From positions 62,001-126,000 of the forward strand of contig JANQOR010000037.1 of the NCBI GenBank assembly GCA_028285685.1: 64,000 nucleotides of DNA, written 5' to 3'. A program made the translations under genes and the position numbers. Shown piece by piece: positions 29,154-38,378 of this stretch. The notes below the pieces were generated by a model. The model did no database searches, was not told the origin of the DNA, and saw only the letters and a list, made by a program, of their open reading frames with translations. How positions within the stretch are numbered: the first letter of the stretch is position 1; every line of letters starts with the position of its first letter. The stretch comes from Cyclobacteriaceae bacterium. GTDB taxonomy: Bacteria; Bacteroidota; Bacteroidia; Cytophagales; Cyclobacteriaceae.

Positions 29154-30107
29154 CTAAAAAAACTCCCGAGCGATCCTTTGTATTGCATCTGACTTACCCA
29201 TGCTATAGAAATGTAGGACAGGAACACCCTTTTCGATGAGCTCCTTGCACTGCTGGATTCCCCATTCAATTCCAAGTTCTTTCACTGCAGAATTGTCTGA
29301 ACATTTGACAACTTCTCGTTCAAGTTCAGGGGGAACATCGATCTTAAATACTTTTGGAAGTATGGTTAAATGTCGCTTGATAGAAATCGGCTTTAGCCCC
29401 GGTATGATTGGTACCTCGATCCCGATGGCCCGACAATCATCCACAAACTTGAAGTACGCCGCATTGTCAAAAAACATCTGTGTTACTATGTACTCTGCTC
29501 CAAATTCAACTTTTTTCTTCAGCCAGCCCAGATCAAAATCCATGTTAGGAGCTTCAAAATGCTTTTCCGGATATCCTGCCACTCCAATACAAAAGTCACT
29601 TGGAATAGCATTCTGTAGTTCCTCATCGATATATCCTCCCCGATTCATATTCGCAATCTGCTCTACTAGCTCGGAAGCGTATGCGTTTCCGTCCGGTTCG
29701 GGTTCAAAATGTTGTTCCGACTTGATACCATCACCTCTAAGAGCCAAAACATTGTCAATTCCCAGGAAATTCAAATCAATCAATGCATTTTCGGTTTCTT
29801 CCTTTGAGAATCCTCCACAAATGATATGGGGGACTGCATCCACTTCGTAGTGATTTTGAATCGCCGCACAAATACCCACAGTCCCTGGTCGTTTTTTTAT
29901 ACTTCTTTTTTCCAGTAGACCTTTCTCCCTTTCCTTGTATACATACTCTTCCCGGTGATAGGTTACATCAATGAATGGAGGCTTGAACTCCATCAAGGGA
30001 TCAATTTGATTGAATAGATTCTTAATGCTGTCCCCTTTCCTGGGCGGAATTATTTCAAGTGAGAAAAGAGTAGAATTCGCTTTTTCAATATGTTCAGTTA
30101 CTTTCAT
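29154..30107 (-). CDS. metF: 5,10-methylenetetrahydrofolate reductase
   Basis: FAD-dependent TIM-barrel enzyme of 317 residues that makes 5-methyl-THF, the methyl donor for MetH. Recognised by the N-terminal FSLEIIPPRKGD, FIDVTYHREEY, NVLALRGDG, GVAGYPEKH, GAEYIVTQMFFDN and PIIPGLKPI, in the family order. The ATG at 30107 gives a normal start. It follows metH-C by 25 bases, a spacer made largely of 7-bp tandem repeats, and precedes the HMG-CoA-lyase-like gene. The order metH-metF behind a SAM riboswitch fits one methyl-cycle operon. Confidence 0.95.
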   Translation of the reverse strand: MKVTEHIEKANSTLFSLEIIPPRKGDSIKNLFNQIDPLMEFKPPFIDVTYHREEYVYKEREKGLLEKRSIKKRPGTVGICAAIQNHYEVDAVPHIICGGFSKEETENALIDLNFLGIDNVLALRGDGIKSEQHFEPEPDGNAYASELVEQIANMNRGGYIDEELQNAIPSDFCIGVAGYPEKHFEAPNMDFDLGWLKKKVEFGAEYIVTQMFFDNAAYFKFVDDCRAIGIEVPIIPGLKPISIKRHLTILPKVFKIDVPPELEREVVKCSDNSAVKELGIEWGIQQCKELIEKGVPVLHFYSMGKSDAIQRIAREFF

Positions 30108-30110
30108 TTA

Positions 30111-30145
30111 ATTAGCAATTAGCTGTTAGCTGTCAGCCATTAGCG
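30111..30145. repeat. Five degenerate 7-bp tandem units between metH-C and metF
   Basis: The units are ATTAGCA, ATTAGCT, GTTAGCT, GTCAGCC and ATTAGCG (consensus RTYAGCN). The tract spans the metH-C stop and nearly the whole spacer to metF. Confidence 0.7.
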
Positions 30146-32805
30146 GGTTCATAGTTAAGATTTGGAGTCAGCCACTTCTCAACTTCCTCAACACTCATTT
30201 GTTTGCGCTGCGCGTAGTTCTCTATTTGATCTTTTCCGATTTTCCCCAGTCCAAAATATTTCGATTCAGGGTGTGAAAAATAAAATCCGCTAACCGATGC
30301 GGCAGGATACATAGCAAATGATTCCGTGAGTTCGATTCCAGTGTTTTTCTCCACCTGCAAAAGGTCAAACAGTGTTCTTTTTTCGGTGTGATCCGGGCAC
30401 GCAGGATATCCAGGAGCAGGTCGGATTCCCTGATAGCTTTCTTTGATCAGCTCATCGTTGGTAAGCTCCTCAGCCGTGGCGTAGCCCCAAATTCCTGTCC
30501 GCACTTTTTTGTGCATTAGTTCAGCGAATGCTTCAGCCAATCGATCAGCTAGCGCCTTTATCATGATTTCCCTATAGTCATCGTGTTCCCTTTTGTATTC
30601 TTCAATCAAGGTTTCAATGCCAATTCCAGCTGTTACAGCAAAACCTCCGAAGTAGTCTGTTCCGGCATCTACCGGGGCTATGAAATCCGCCAGCGAACTA
30701 TTGGGAAGACTTTCCGCCTTCTTGCCTTGCTGACGTAAAAAATGAAATGTGATTAGTTCCTCCTGCTCAAACTCATCCTTCCAAACAACAACATCATCAC
30801 CGATGGAGTTGGCAGGGAATAAGCCTACCACGGCATTCGCTTTTAAACTTTTTCGACTGATAACTTCATCTAACATAGCCTGGGCATCCTCAAATAACTT
30901 CCTGGCTTCTTTACCCACCGTTTCATTATCGAAAATCGCAGGATATTTCCCCTTCAGCATCCAGGTAGAAAAGAAGGGTGTCCAATCGATGTACTCCCTT
31001 ATTTCGTTCAAATCGTAATCTTCAAAAATGGTGATACCAGATTTCAGAGGTAGTTGAGCTTCTTGTTTTGTCCAATCTATTAAGGTTTTATTTCTTTTTG
31101 CCTCCGGGTAAGGAATGTAGTTTTTGGTTCCAGTTCTAGCCTTATGCGATTCAGCTAAATCATTGTATTCCGACTTTATCAAATTACCAAACTCTGCAGA
31201 TTTATCACTTAGCAGACTTGTTGAGACTCCCACACTTTTTGATGCATCCAACACATGAACAACTGTGTGATCATATTTGGGTGCAATCTTAACTGCGGTA
31301 TGAATTCGTGAGGTGGTCGCTCCGCCGATGAGAAGCGGTGTCTTCATGTTTCTACGAGACATCTCTTCTGCGACGTTGACCATTTCATCCAATGACGGAG
31401 TGATCAAGCCACTCAATCCGATGATATCTGCCTCAATTTCTTCCGCTTTATCCAGGATTTTCTCGGCAGGAACCATGACACCTAAGTCCTCGATATCAAA
31501 ATTGTTGCAAGCCATAACAACTCCGACAATGTTTTTACCAATGTCATGTACATCACCTTTTACCGTTGCTAGTAATATTTTTCCTTTGGTACTTCCGGAA
31601 GCTTTTTCTTTTTCAAGAAATGGTGTCAAGTAGGCTACCGATTTTTTCATTACACGTGCACTTTTAACCACTTGTGGAAGGAACATTTTTCCACTGCCAA
31701 AAAGATCTCCAACAACGTTCATTCCATCCATCAGCGGTCCTTCAATGACTTTCAATGGACTTGAATACTTTACTCGAGCTTCCTCTGTGTCTTCATCTAT
31801 AAAATCTACAATTCCTTTGACCAGCGCATGTGAGAGTCTTTCCTCGACATTTGCTTCTCTCCAAGACAGATCCTCTTTTTTCTCAATTCCTTTCCCTTTG
31901 ACTTTTTCCGCGAATGCTAGCAATCGATCAGTAGCATCTGATCTTCTATTGAGCAAGACATCTTCCACATGCTCCAGAAGGTCCTTGGGAATCTCATCAT
32001 ACACTTCTATCATCCCAGCATTTACAATTCCCATATCCATTCCAGCCTTGATACCATGATAGAGAAAAGCGGAGTGCATCGCTTCTCTGACAACGTTATT
32101 TCCTCGGAAGGAAAATGACACATTGCTTACTCCCCCACTTACTTTCGCGCCTGGGAGATTTTCCTTGATCCACCTTGTGGCCTCAAAGAAGTCAACCGCA
32201 TTATTGTTATGCTCTTCGATACCCGTAGCAACAGGAAAAATATTCGGGTCGAATATGATATCCTGCGGTTGAAGCTTTACCCGACTCACCAGGATGTTGT
32301 AGCTCCTTTCGCATATTTCGATCCGCCGATCATAGGAGTCCGCTTGGCCTTTCTCGTCAAATGCCATCACAATGATCGCAGCACCATATCTTTTGATTTT
32401 TTCAGCCTGTCTCACAAATAGCTCTTCTCCTTCCTTCAGGCTGATGGAGTTAACCACTCCTTTTCCCTGCACACATTGCAGCCCTGCTTCGATGATCTCC
32501 CACTTCGAAGAGTCTATCATGATCGGAATTCTGGCAATTTCAGGTTCTGAGGCAACCAGATTCAAAAATTTCACCATAGCAGCCCTGCCATCCAGCATAC
32601 CCTCGTCCATGTTGACATCCAATATCTGCGCTCCACCGCGCACCTGATCCAAGGCAACCTCCAACGCTTCATCAAACTTATCTTCCTGAATCAAACGGGC
32701 AAACTTCCGTGAACCAGTCACATTTGTTCGTTCACCAACGTTTACAAAATTCGATTCAGGGGTAATAATGAGCGGTTCTAACCCAGAAAGAATTAATGGC
32801 TTCAA
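30133..32805 (-). CDS. metH: Cobalamin-dependent methionine synthase, C-terminal part (folate, B12 and activation domains)
   Basis: An 890-residue protein equal to the last three modules of MetH: pterin-binding ([20 protein letters not shown] at residues 20-39), cobalamin-binding with the cap and [12 protein letters not shown] (His ligand of cobalt), and the AdoMet activation domain with [15 protein letters not shown] near the C-terminus. With the separate homocysteine module it forms methionine from homocysteine and methyl-THF. The start is TTG at 32805, overlapping the upstream stop as TTGA, with a full AGGAGG site 7 bases before it. The split is therefore a true two-gene arrangement. It depends on vitamin B12. 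Confidence 0.95.
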   Translation of the reverse strand: MKPLILSGLEPLIITPESNFVNVGERTNVTGSRKFARLIQEDKFDEALEVALDQVRGGAQILDVNMDEGMLDGRAAMVKFLNLVASEPEIARIPIMIDSSKWEIIEAGLQCVQGKGVVNSISLKEGEELFVRQAEKIKRYGAAIIVMAFDEKGQADSYDRRIEICERSYNILVSRVKLQPQDIIFDPNIFPVATGIEEHNNNAVDFFEATRWIKENLPGAKVSGGVSNVSFSFRGNNVVREAMHSAFLYHGIKAGMDMGIVNAGMIEVYDEIPKDLLEHVEDVLLNRRSDATDRLLAFAEKVKGKGIEKKEDLSWREANVEERLSHALVKGIVDFIDEDTEEARVKYSSPLKVIEGPLMDGMNVVGDLFGSGKMFLPQVVKSARVMKKSVAYLTPFLEKEKASGSTKGKILLATVKGDVHDIGKNIVGVVMACNNFDIEDLGVMVPAEKILDKAEEIEADIIGLSGLITPSLDEMVNVAEEMSRRNMKTPLLIGGATTSRIHTAVKIAPKYDHTVVHVLDASKSVGVSTSLLSDKSAEFGNLIKSEYNDLAESHKARTGTKNYIPYPEAKRNKTLIDWTKQEAQLPLKSGITIFEDYDLNEIREYIDWTPFFSTWMLKGKYPAIFDNETVGKEARKLFEDAQAMLDEVISRKSLKANAVVGLFPANSIGDDVVVWKDEFEQEELITFHFLRQQGKKAESLPNSSLADFIAPVDAGTDYFGGFAVTAGIGIETLIEEYKREHDDYREIMIKALADRLAEAFAELMHKKVRTGIWGYATAEELTNDELIKESYQGIRPAPGYPACPDHTEKRTLFDLLQVEKNTGIELTESFAMYPAASVSGFYFSHPESKYFGLGKIGKDQIENYAQRKQMSVEEVEKWLTPNLNYEPANG

Positions 32806-33800
32806 GCTACTACCTCCTCTCTAGGTTGATATTCTTCAGCCAATTCTGCTATTGCCGTAATATGTTCAGGAGTAGTTCCGCAGCATCCTCCAATGATATT
32901 TACCAGGCCATCAGCTAAGAATTCCTTGATTTGGCCAGCCATGTCTTCCGGCGTCTCATCATATTGACCAAACTCATTTGGAAGCCCAGCATTTGGATGG
33001 GCGCTGACATAAAATGCACTGTTGTCAGAAAGAACTTTTAAATAGGGTCGTAGTTGCTTTGCACCCAATGCACAGTTCAGTCCAACACTGAGAAGATTTA
33101 GGTGGGATATTGATATCAGAAACGCTTCTGTTGTTTGGCCGGAAAGCGTTCTTCCGGAAGCGTCCGTGATTGTTCCCGAAACCATAATGGGAACTTCAAT
33201 TCCCCGCTCCTCTTGGATTTCGTCAATCGCAAAAAGTGCAGCCTTTGCATTAAGTGTATCGAAAATCGTTTCAACCAATAGTAAGTCGACCCCACCATCT
33301 AACAGAGCCTCGGCTTGTTGTTTGTAGGCAATTCGGAGCTCCTCAAAGCTTATTGCTCTGAACCCAGGATCGTTAACATCTGGGGATATGGAAGCTGTTC
33401 TATTTGTTGGTCCCATTGCACCAGCAACGAATCTCGGTTTGTCCGGATCCTTTGCTGTAATTTCGTCGGCTACCTCTTTAGCAATCTGGGCAGCCTTGAA
33501 ATTTAGGTCATACACAATATGCTGAAGATCGTAGTCAGCTTGAGCCACTGTTGTCCCGGAAAAAGTGTTCGTCTCAACAATGTCAGCACCAGCGTCAAAG
33601 TACTGCCTATGGATCTCTTTTATGATATCTGGTCGAGTGATCGAAAGAAGATCGTTGTTCCCTTTAAGGGATTTCGGATGATCTTTCAAGTCATCATTTC
33701 TGAAATCCTCTTCTTTCAATGGATAGCGTTGAATCATCGTGCCCATTGCACCGTCCAGCACGAGTATTCTATTTTTAAGTAAGTCTGAGATTAAATTCAT
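32802..33800 (-). CDS. metH: Homocysteine S-methyltransferase module of split methionine synthase
   Basis: A 332-residue protein equal to the first module of MetH. It has the N-terminal [31 protein letters not shown], the zinc-ligand cysteine in GLNCALG, and the final cysteine pair in [13 protein letters not shown]. It activates homocysteine thiolate on zinc for methylation by the cobalamin module in the next gene. It is the first gene after the SAM-I riboswitch; its ATG follows directly after a hairpin arm. It overlaps metH-C by four bases, so equimolar synthesis by translational coupling is likely. Confidence 0.95.
   Translation of the reverse strand: MNLISDLLKNRILVLDGAMGTMIQRYPLKEEDFRNDDLKDHPKSLKGNNDLLSITRPDIIKEIHRQYFDAGADIVETNTFSGTTVAQADYDLQHIVYDLNFKAAQIAKEVADEITAKDPDKPRFVAGAMGPTNRTASISPDVNDPGFRAISFEELRIAYKQQAEALLDGGVDLLLVETIFDTLNAKAALFAIDEIQEERGIEVPIMVSGTITDASGRTLSGQTTEAFLISISHLNLLSVGLNCALGAKQLRPYLKVLSDNSAFYVSAHPNAGLPNEFGQYDETPEDMAGQIKEFLADGLVNIIGGCCGTTPEHITAIAELAEEYQPREEVVA
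32813..32818 (-). promoter_or_regulatory. Strong Shine-Dalgarno site for metH-C
   Basis: AGGAGG on the minus strand sits within the last codons of metH-N, 7 bases before the TTG start of metH-C. Such sites are rare in Bacteroidota. Here it supports the unusual TTG start and coupled translation. Confidence 0.6.
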
Positions 33801-33829
33801 TCTCTGATTTTTAGTGTTCTTATCAGAGA
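33801..33829 (-). promoter_or_regulatory. Hairpin between riboswitch P1 and the metH start, candidate expression platform
   Basis: TCTCTGAT (33829 to 33822) and ATCAGAGA (33808 to 33801) are perfectly complementary, with a 13-base loop. The first arm overlaps the 3' strand of riboswitch stem P1; the second arm ends at the base before the metH-N ATG. P1 and this hairpin therefore exclude each other. Confidence 0.6.
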
Positions 33830-33960
33830 AAGCTCCAAAATGGATCGACTCATCTATTTCCGATAGCTATCGGAATTGGGAGTTAGCACCGAAAATCACT
33901 CGCTGATGATCAGGTTGCTAAGACGTCCTAGGGCCCATTCCCTCGGTCTTTCTTGATAAG
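33819..33960 (-). ncRNA. SAM-I (S-box) riboswitch
   Basis: Read on the minus strand, the leader begins CTTATCAAGAAAGACCGAGG and continues with a GGGAATGGGCCCTA segment, CTTAGCAACCTG, the GGTGCTAACTCC core and a closing TGATAAG. These are the ordered conserved blocks of the SAM-I aptamer, with P1 formed by CTTATCA and TGATAAG. The element lies 18 bases before metH-N. It should sense S-adenosylmethionine and limit the metH-metF operon when SAM is high. The P4 position carries an 18-bp perfect palindrome (33858-33875, core CCGATAGCTATCGG). Confidence 0.92.
33858..33875. repeat. 18-bp perfect palindrome within the riboswitch
   Basis: TTCCGATAGCTATCGGAA is fully self-complementary and lies in the P4 region of the SAM-I element. 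It can form a long stem in the RNA, or act as a DNA site. It looks like an insertion into or replacement of the usual short P4 arm. Confidence 0.75.
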
Positions 33961-33965
33961 TGATG

Positions 33966-33995
33966 CAAATATAAGTATGCTTATGCAATACACAA
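33966..33995 (-). promoter_or_regulatory. Promoter of the riboswitch-methionine operon
   Basis: On the minus strand, TTG (33995-33993), 19 bases, then TATATTTG (33973-33966): a complete match to the Bacteroidota promoter. Transcription would begin at about the first base of the riboswitch (33960), as expected for a leader RNA. Confidence 0.7.
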
Positions 33996-34015
33996 TTATT
34001 AACTGAACAGTTCCT

Positions 34016-34023
34016 TAGTTTTG
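34016..34023 (+). promoter_or_regulatory. Candidate -7 element of the Ppx/GppA gene
   Basis: TAGTTTTG matches TAnnTTTG exactly and ends only 7 bases before the ATG. The transcript would be leaderless or nearly so. No TTG is present at the -33 position. Confidence 0.4.
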
Positions 34024-34030
34024 CGCTTAA

Positions 34031-34933
34031 ATGAAATTAGCCGCAATTGATATAGGGTCGAATGCCGTTCGCTTGCAAATAACCAAAGTGCTCGAGTACG
34101 AGGAGCAAGTGACTTTCAAAAAACTAGAGTACGTAAGATTTCCCCTTCGTTTGGGACATGATGTTTTCACCACGGGTAGGATAAGCGAATACAACAAGGA
34201 ACGATTTTACAAACTACTTACTGCCTTCAAAAATCTTATCGACCTTTACGAAATAGACGCCTTTTTCGGCTGTGCAACTTCTGCCATCCGCGAGTCTGAG
34301 AATGGCCAGTCTCTTATTGAAAAGGTAAAGGATGGGCTGGGATTAGATATAAAAGTCATCAGCGGTGATGAGGAAGCCGAAATGATAAATAAGGTAATAG
34401 GCTTATCTCTTGGTAAAGGAAATTATCTACACGTTGACGTGGGTGGTGGGAGTACTGAATTAAACATTTACGAAGGGAAAGAGAAGATTTTATCCAGATC
34501 CTTCAAGCTGGGCTCGGTGAGGCGTTTGGAACATACTGACGAACCTGAAGTGTGGCAAGAAATGCAGCAATGGATAGCATTGAACGTTAAAAAAAGATAT
34601 GATGACATAACCGCAATCGGTACTGGAGGAAATATCAATAAGCTTTTTGAACTGTCTTCAGATGGCAAGGTCAAGAAGATGAGCCTCACAACATTGATAG
34701 CAACACAAGGTCAATTGCTGAAACTCTCCGAAAGCGAATTGCTTAACAAACTTCAACTAAACCCAGACAGGGCCGATGTAATTATTCCTGCCTCTGAAAT
34801 CTACATCGAGGTAATGCGGTCTGCTGGTGCAAATGTTATTTTGGTTCCGGATGTTGGCCTCAAAGACGGAATCAACTTTCACATGTATGAAAACAACTAT
34901 CCCACCGTCAACAAGGTCTTAGTCAAAAACTAA
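34031..34933 (+). CDS. Ppx/GppA family phosphatase
   Basis: A 300-residue protein of the actin-like ASKHA fold. It shows the N-terminal phosphate loop AAIDIGSNAVRLQI, the CATSAIRESENG block, and the second phosphate loop LHVDVGGGSTELN, with IGTGGNINKL further on. Family members hydrolyse inorganic polyphosphate or pppGpp; length and absence of the long C-terminal HD part fit the short Bacteroidota type. Which substrate is used cannot be told. It is divergent from the methionine operon. Confidence 0.9.
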   Translation: MKLAAIDIGSNAVRLQITKVLEYEEQVTFKKLEYVRFPLRLGHDVFTTGRISEYNKERFYKLLTAFKNLIDLYEIDAFFGCATSAIRESENGQSLIEKVKDGLGLDIKVISGDEEAEMINKVIGLSLGKGNYLHVDVGGGSTELNIYEGKEKILSRSFKLGSVRRLEHTDEPEVWQEMQQWIALNVKKRYDDITAIGTGGNINKLFELSSDGKVKKMSLTTLIATQGQLLKLSESELLNKLQLNPDRADVIIPASEIYIEVMRSAGANVILVPDVGLKDGINFHMYENNYPTVNKVLVKN

Positions 34934-35004
34934 TAGTACCCCATCGACAGCCAAGCCGCCATCTATGGAATAGCTTCTCATATTTCAACATTAGTCATGA
35001 AGGT

Positions 35005-35025
35005 GTTATAAATTCGTTTTATAAC
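35005..35025 (+). promoter_or_regulatory. Leader hairpin before the BNR/VPS10 gene
   Basis: GTTATAAA and TTTATAAC form a perfect 8-bp stem around the loop TTCGT, ending 9 bases before the ATG at 35035. It could be a translation-affecting hairpin or a dyad operator; there is no T run, so it is not a terminator. Confidence 0.45.
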
Positions 35026-35034
35026 CCGTAGAAA

Positions 35035-38000
35035 ATGAAAAAACTAACATTTCTTATATGCATTCTGGTCCTCCCCATCACCAGTAGTGCACAGAAAAAT
35101 AAAAGATCATCCACCAATGTTGGAAATATCAGTCCCGAATTGTTCGCCGGCATGAAATACCGATCGGTGGGTCCCACCCGCGGCGGTCGATCCACTGCAA
35201 TTGCCGGATTTAAAACACAGACATATTCTTTCCTGATGGGAGCAACTGGTGGCGGAGTGTGGAGGACCGATGATGCCGGTCAGACCTGGAGGAACATTTC
35301 TGATGGTCAAATCACAGTAGGATCAATTGGTGCGATCGAGGTGGCACCGTCTGATGAAAACGTTATCTATGTTGGTACGGGTTCAGCATGCCCCAGGGGA
35401 AATGTCTCACTTGGAAATGGCATGTATCGATCAACCGATGAAGGAGAAACCTGGAAAAAAATAGGATTGGATGATGCCGGGCAAATAGGAAGGGTAATTG
35501 TGCATCCAAATAATCCTGACATTGTTTGGGTTGCCGCTCTCGGAAATATTTTTACCGCTAACTCTGAGCGCGGAGTGTTCAAATCGTCTGATGGTGGAAA
35601 AACATGGAAGAGGGTACTCTTCGTTGACAATGAGACAGGCGCGGTTGATCTTTCCATAAACCCCAACAACCCAAGAATATTATATGCAGCCATGTGGCAG
35701 GCTCAGAGAAAACCCTGGACACTTATTGATGGTGGAACCACAGGTGGAATTTTCCAATCAAAGGATGGAGGGAGTACATGGAAAAAGTTAGATGGTGGAC
35801 TTCCGAAAGGGTTGCTTGGCAGAATTGGCCTTTCCGTGTCGCCTGCGAACCCGGATCGTATATGGGCTCAGATTCAGGCCAAGAAGGAGGAGTCCGGTGG
35901 CCTCTATCGATCGGATGATGGAGGTCAAAGTTGGAAAAGAATCAACAGGGATCATAAGTTACGTCAGAGAGGATGGTACTACAGCCACATCACCGCAGAT
36001 CCCCAAGACGAAAATACAGTTTATGCATCCAACACAGGATTCTACAAATCGGTTGATGGTGGTAAGAGCTTTGATCGAATCGGCACACCACATGGAGACA
36101 ATCACGGAGTCTGGATCAATCCAGAAAACACGAACATCATGATCAATTGCAACGATGGTGGTGCTAACGTCACCTTAAATGGTGGAAAATCCTGGTCCAC
36201 GCAACTAAACCAACCTACTTCAGAATTCTACAGGGTTACAGTGGATAATCAGTTTCCCTATCGATTGTATGCCGGCCAACAGGACAATAGCACGATATCA
36301 GTACCCAGTAAATCACTACCGTCTCTTACATCAACTCAGCAGTGGTATAGCATAGGAGGCGGAGAAAGTGCAGATGTGGCAGTACATCCAACAAACCCCA
36401 ATATTGTATATGCCGGCACTTACAGTGGGGAGATCACATATGTGAATCTGGCAACAGGCGAGAGAAGACAGGTAACTGCTTACCCCCACTATACCGAGGG
36501 GACTGAGCAGCGAAACCTGAAGTATCGTTTTCAATGGAACTATCCAGTTTTCGTCTCCAAATACAATACAGATGCCATTTTTATTGGCTCACAGTATGTC
36601 CACCGTTCCACCAATAATGGACAAACCTGGGAAATCATCAGCCCTGACTTGACTCAAAAACTGGACAAATATCATGACATACCCGGTGGTCCGATACAGC
36701 ATGATGCCACAGGTGTTGAGGTTTACTCTTCCATTTTTGCATTGGAGGAGTCCCCACATAGCCAGGCCGTGATTTGGGCAGGATCCGATGATGGTCTAAT
36801 ACACGTAACCCGAGATGAAGGAAAAACCTGGCAGAACGTAACTCCAACCAATATGCCTAAGGAGGGCACTGTAAATAAAATTGAGCTCTCAGTCCATGCT
36901 CAGGGGAGGGCTTTGGTAGCAGTTTACAAGTACCGTGACGGAGATTTCAACCCATACATTTTCCTTACAGATGATTTCGGTCAAAACTGGAAGTTATTGA
37001 CGAATGGTTCCAATGGCATTCCTAAAAATCATTTTGTGAGAGCCGTTGCAGAAGATGCCAAAGTCAAGGGACTTATCTATGCTGGCACCGAGTATGGGAT
37101 GTACGTATCATTCAACAATGGGGAAAGATGGCAACCGCTTCAGCTGAATTTACCAAATGTACCAATAACGGATCTTGAGACTGTAGAGAATGATTTAGCT
37201 ATTAGTACTCAGGGAAGATCTTTCTGGATTCTGGATAATCTGAGCCCATTGCAAGAAGCAAAGCTGGTCGCCAAAAAAAGTTTGCATCTGCTTAGCGTTC
37301 AAGACGCATACCGAACTAATGTTGGAGGCAGAAATGGATCTGGCGCAACTATTCAATTTTTCGTGAAAGACCCAGAAATGGATAGTACTTCAACTATCTC
37401 CCTTTCAATAGTAGATGATTCAGGAAAGATAGCTCGACGATGGTCCACTGTTCCGTCAATGGATTCAAATGAAAAGAAGTTAACGATTCGCAATGGACTT
37501 AACCAGGTTAGATGGAACTTGACCTACACACCACCAAAAATGGTAAAGAACTTCGTGGCAATGGATTTCAGTGCTGGTCGGGAGCCCGGACCCAAGGCCG
37601 TTCCGGGAATTTACAGGGTAATTCTAGAAAAGGGCGAGTTTGAGCTTGAGGATTCTTTTGAGCTTAAAATAGATCCTCGCTGGAAGGAGACCACAAAATC
37701 GGATTTGCAGCAAAAATTTGATCTTGAGCAGGAAGTGATTACTTTAATCACCGAATCTCAAGATCTAATTAGGGAAATCAGATCGATCCGTAAGCAGACA
37801 AGCAACATAGCTGAAATGGCAGTAAAGGCTGGTCACAACAATCGCCTAAAAACGTTAGCTGCTGCCCTGGATAAAGAATTAACACTGGTGGAAAATCGAT
37901 TGATTCAAAACAAAACCGAAACCACTCAGGACGAAATAAACTTTCCAAGGGTATTTAGCAATCATATTGTACGCCTGTTTCGAGTAATCGTCAATGAACA

Positions 38001-38160
38001 TAACGCCCCAACTGGTGGAATGCTTGAGCGCTGGAAAGATCTGCAAGACGCCTTTGCAACGATCAAAAGCGACTATGCACAGATAAAGGAAGACCAATTT
38101 AAGGATTTTGACGTGGCGCTAGCAGAAGAAAAAGTGGATAGGATAATTATTTCAAAATAA
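35035..38160 (+). CDS. Large exported BNR/VPS10 (sortilin-like) beta-propeller protein
   Basis: A 1041-residue protein with signal peptide (MKKLTFLICILVLPITSSAQ). Many Asp-box/BNR repeats are visible, for example RTDDAGQTWRNI, RSTDEGETWKKI, KSSDGGKTWKRV, QSKDGGSTWKKL, RSDDGGQSWKRI, KSVDGGKSF and RSTNNGQTWEII, spread over about residues 80-720. These build one or two beta-propellers as in sortilin/VPS10 proteins. The last 250 residues are helical and have no T9SS sorting tail. Such proteins are annotated as glycosyl hydrolase or VPS10-like in Bacteroidota, but Asp-boxes are structural, so no enzyme activity should be assumed. It appears monocistronic. Confidence 0.85.
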   Translation: MKKLTFLICILVLPITSSAQKNKRSSTNVGNISPELFAGMKYRSVGPTRGGRSTAIAGFKTQTYSFLMGATGGGVWRTDDAGQTWRNISDGQITVGSIGAIEVAPSDENVIYVGTGSACPRGNVSLGNGMYRSTDEGETWKKIGLDDAGQIGRVIVHPNNPDIVWVAALGNIFTANSERGVFKSSDGGKTWKRVLFVDNETGAVDLSINPNNPRILYAAMWQAQRKPWTLIDGGTTGGIFQSKDGGSTWKKLDGGLPKGLLGRIGLSVSPANPDRIWAQIQAKKEESGGLYRSDDGGQSWKRINRDHKLRQRGWYYSHITADPQDENTVYASNTGFYKSVDGGKSFDRIGTPHGDNHGVWINPENTNIMINCNDGGANVTLNGGKSWSTQLNQPTSEFYRVTVDNQFPYRLYAGQQDNSTISVPSKSLPSLTSTQQWYSIGGGESADVAVHPTNPNIVYAGTYSGEITYVNLATGERRQVTAYPHYTEGTEQRNLKYRFQWNYPVFVSKYNTDAIFIGSQYVHRSTNNGQTWEIISPDLTQKLDKYHDIPGGPIQHDATGVEVYSSIFALEESPHSQAVIWAGSDDGLIHVTRDEGKTWQNVTPTNMPKEGTVNKIELSVHAQGRALVAVYKYRDGDFNPYIFLTDDFGQNWKLLTNGSNGIPKNHFVRAVAEDAKVKGLIYAGTEYGMYVSFNNGERWQPLQLNLPNVPITDLETVENDLAISTQGRSFWILDNLSPLQEAKLVAKKSLHLLSVQDAYRTNVGGRNGSGATIQFFVKDPEMDSTSTISLSIVDDSGKIARRWSTVPSMDSNEKKLTIRNGLNQVRWNLTYTPPKMVKNFVAMDFSAGREPGPKAVPGIYRVILEKGEFELEDSFELKIDPRWKETTKSDLQQKFDLEQEVITLITESQDLIREIRSIRKQTSNIAEMAVKAGHNNRLKTLAAALDKELTLVENRLIQNKTETTQDEINFPRVFSNHIVRLFRVIVNEHNAPTGGMLERWKDLQDAFATIKSDYAQIKEDQFKDFDVALAEEKVDRIIISK

Positions 38161-38378
38161 ACGTCAAAAAATTCTTGTCATCACTACTGATTTTATAAGA
38201 AATTTGCACGTAAGACATCCTTTGATTCGTACGATCGTTTTCACGATGTTAGGCTTTATAGCTAATATCTTGAAGCAACTATCGTTTAGAAATATTCATC
38301 TATCTTTTAAAAATTGATTCTACCATCAAAGGCCCCTTACTAAAGCAACCTATAAACCAAATTTGAGTCACTATAATT

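Noticed and set aside
32802..33800. Split metH as a frameshifted single gene
   Set aside because: The second part has its own start with a perfectly spaced AGGAGG site and a four-base overlap, and each part is a complete set of domains.
35035..38160. Calling the large BNR protein a sialidase or glycosyl hydrolase
   Set aside because: Asp-box repeats are structural and no catalytic motif of a glycosidase family could be identified.
38246..38317. Small 23-residue ORF in the 218-base spacer before the GNAT-like gene
   Set aside because: Too short, no upstream signals and ordinary composition.
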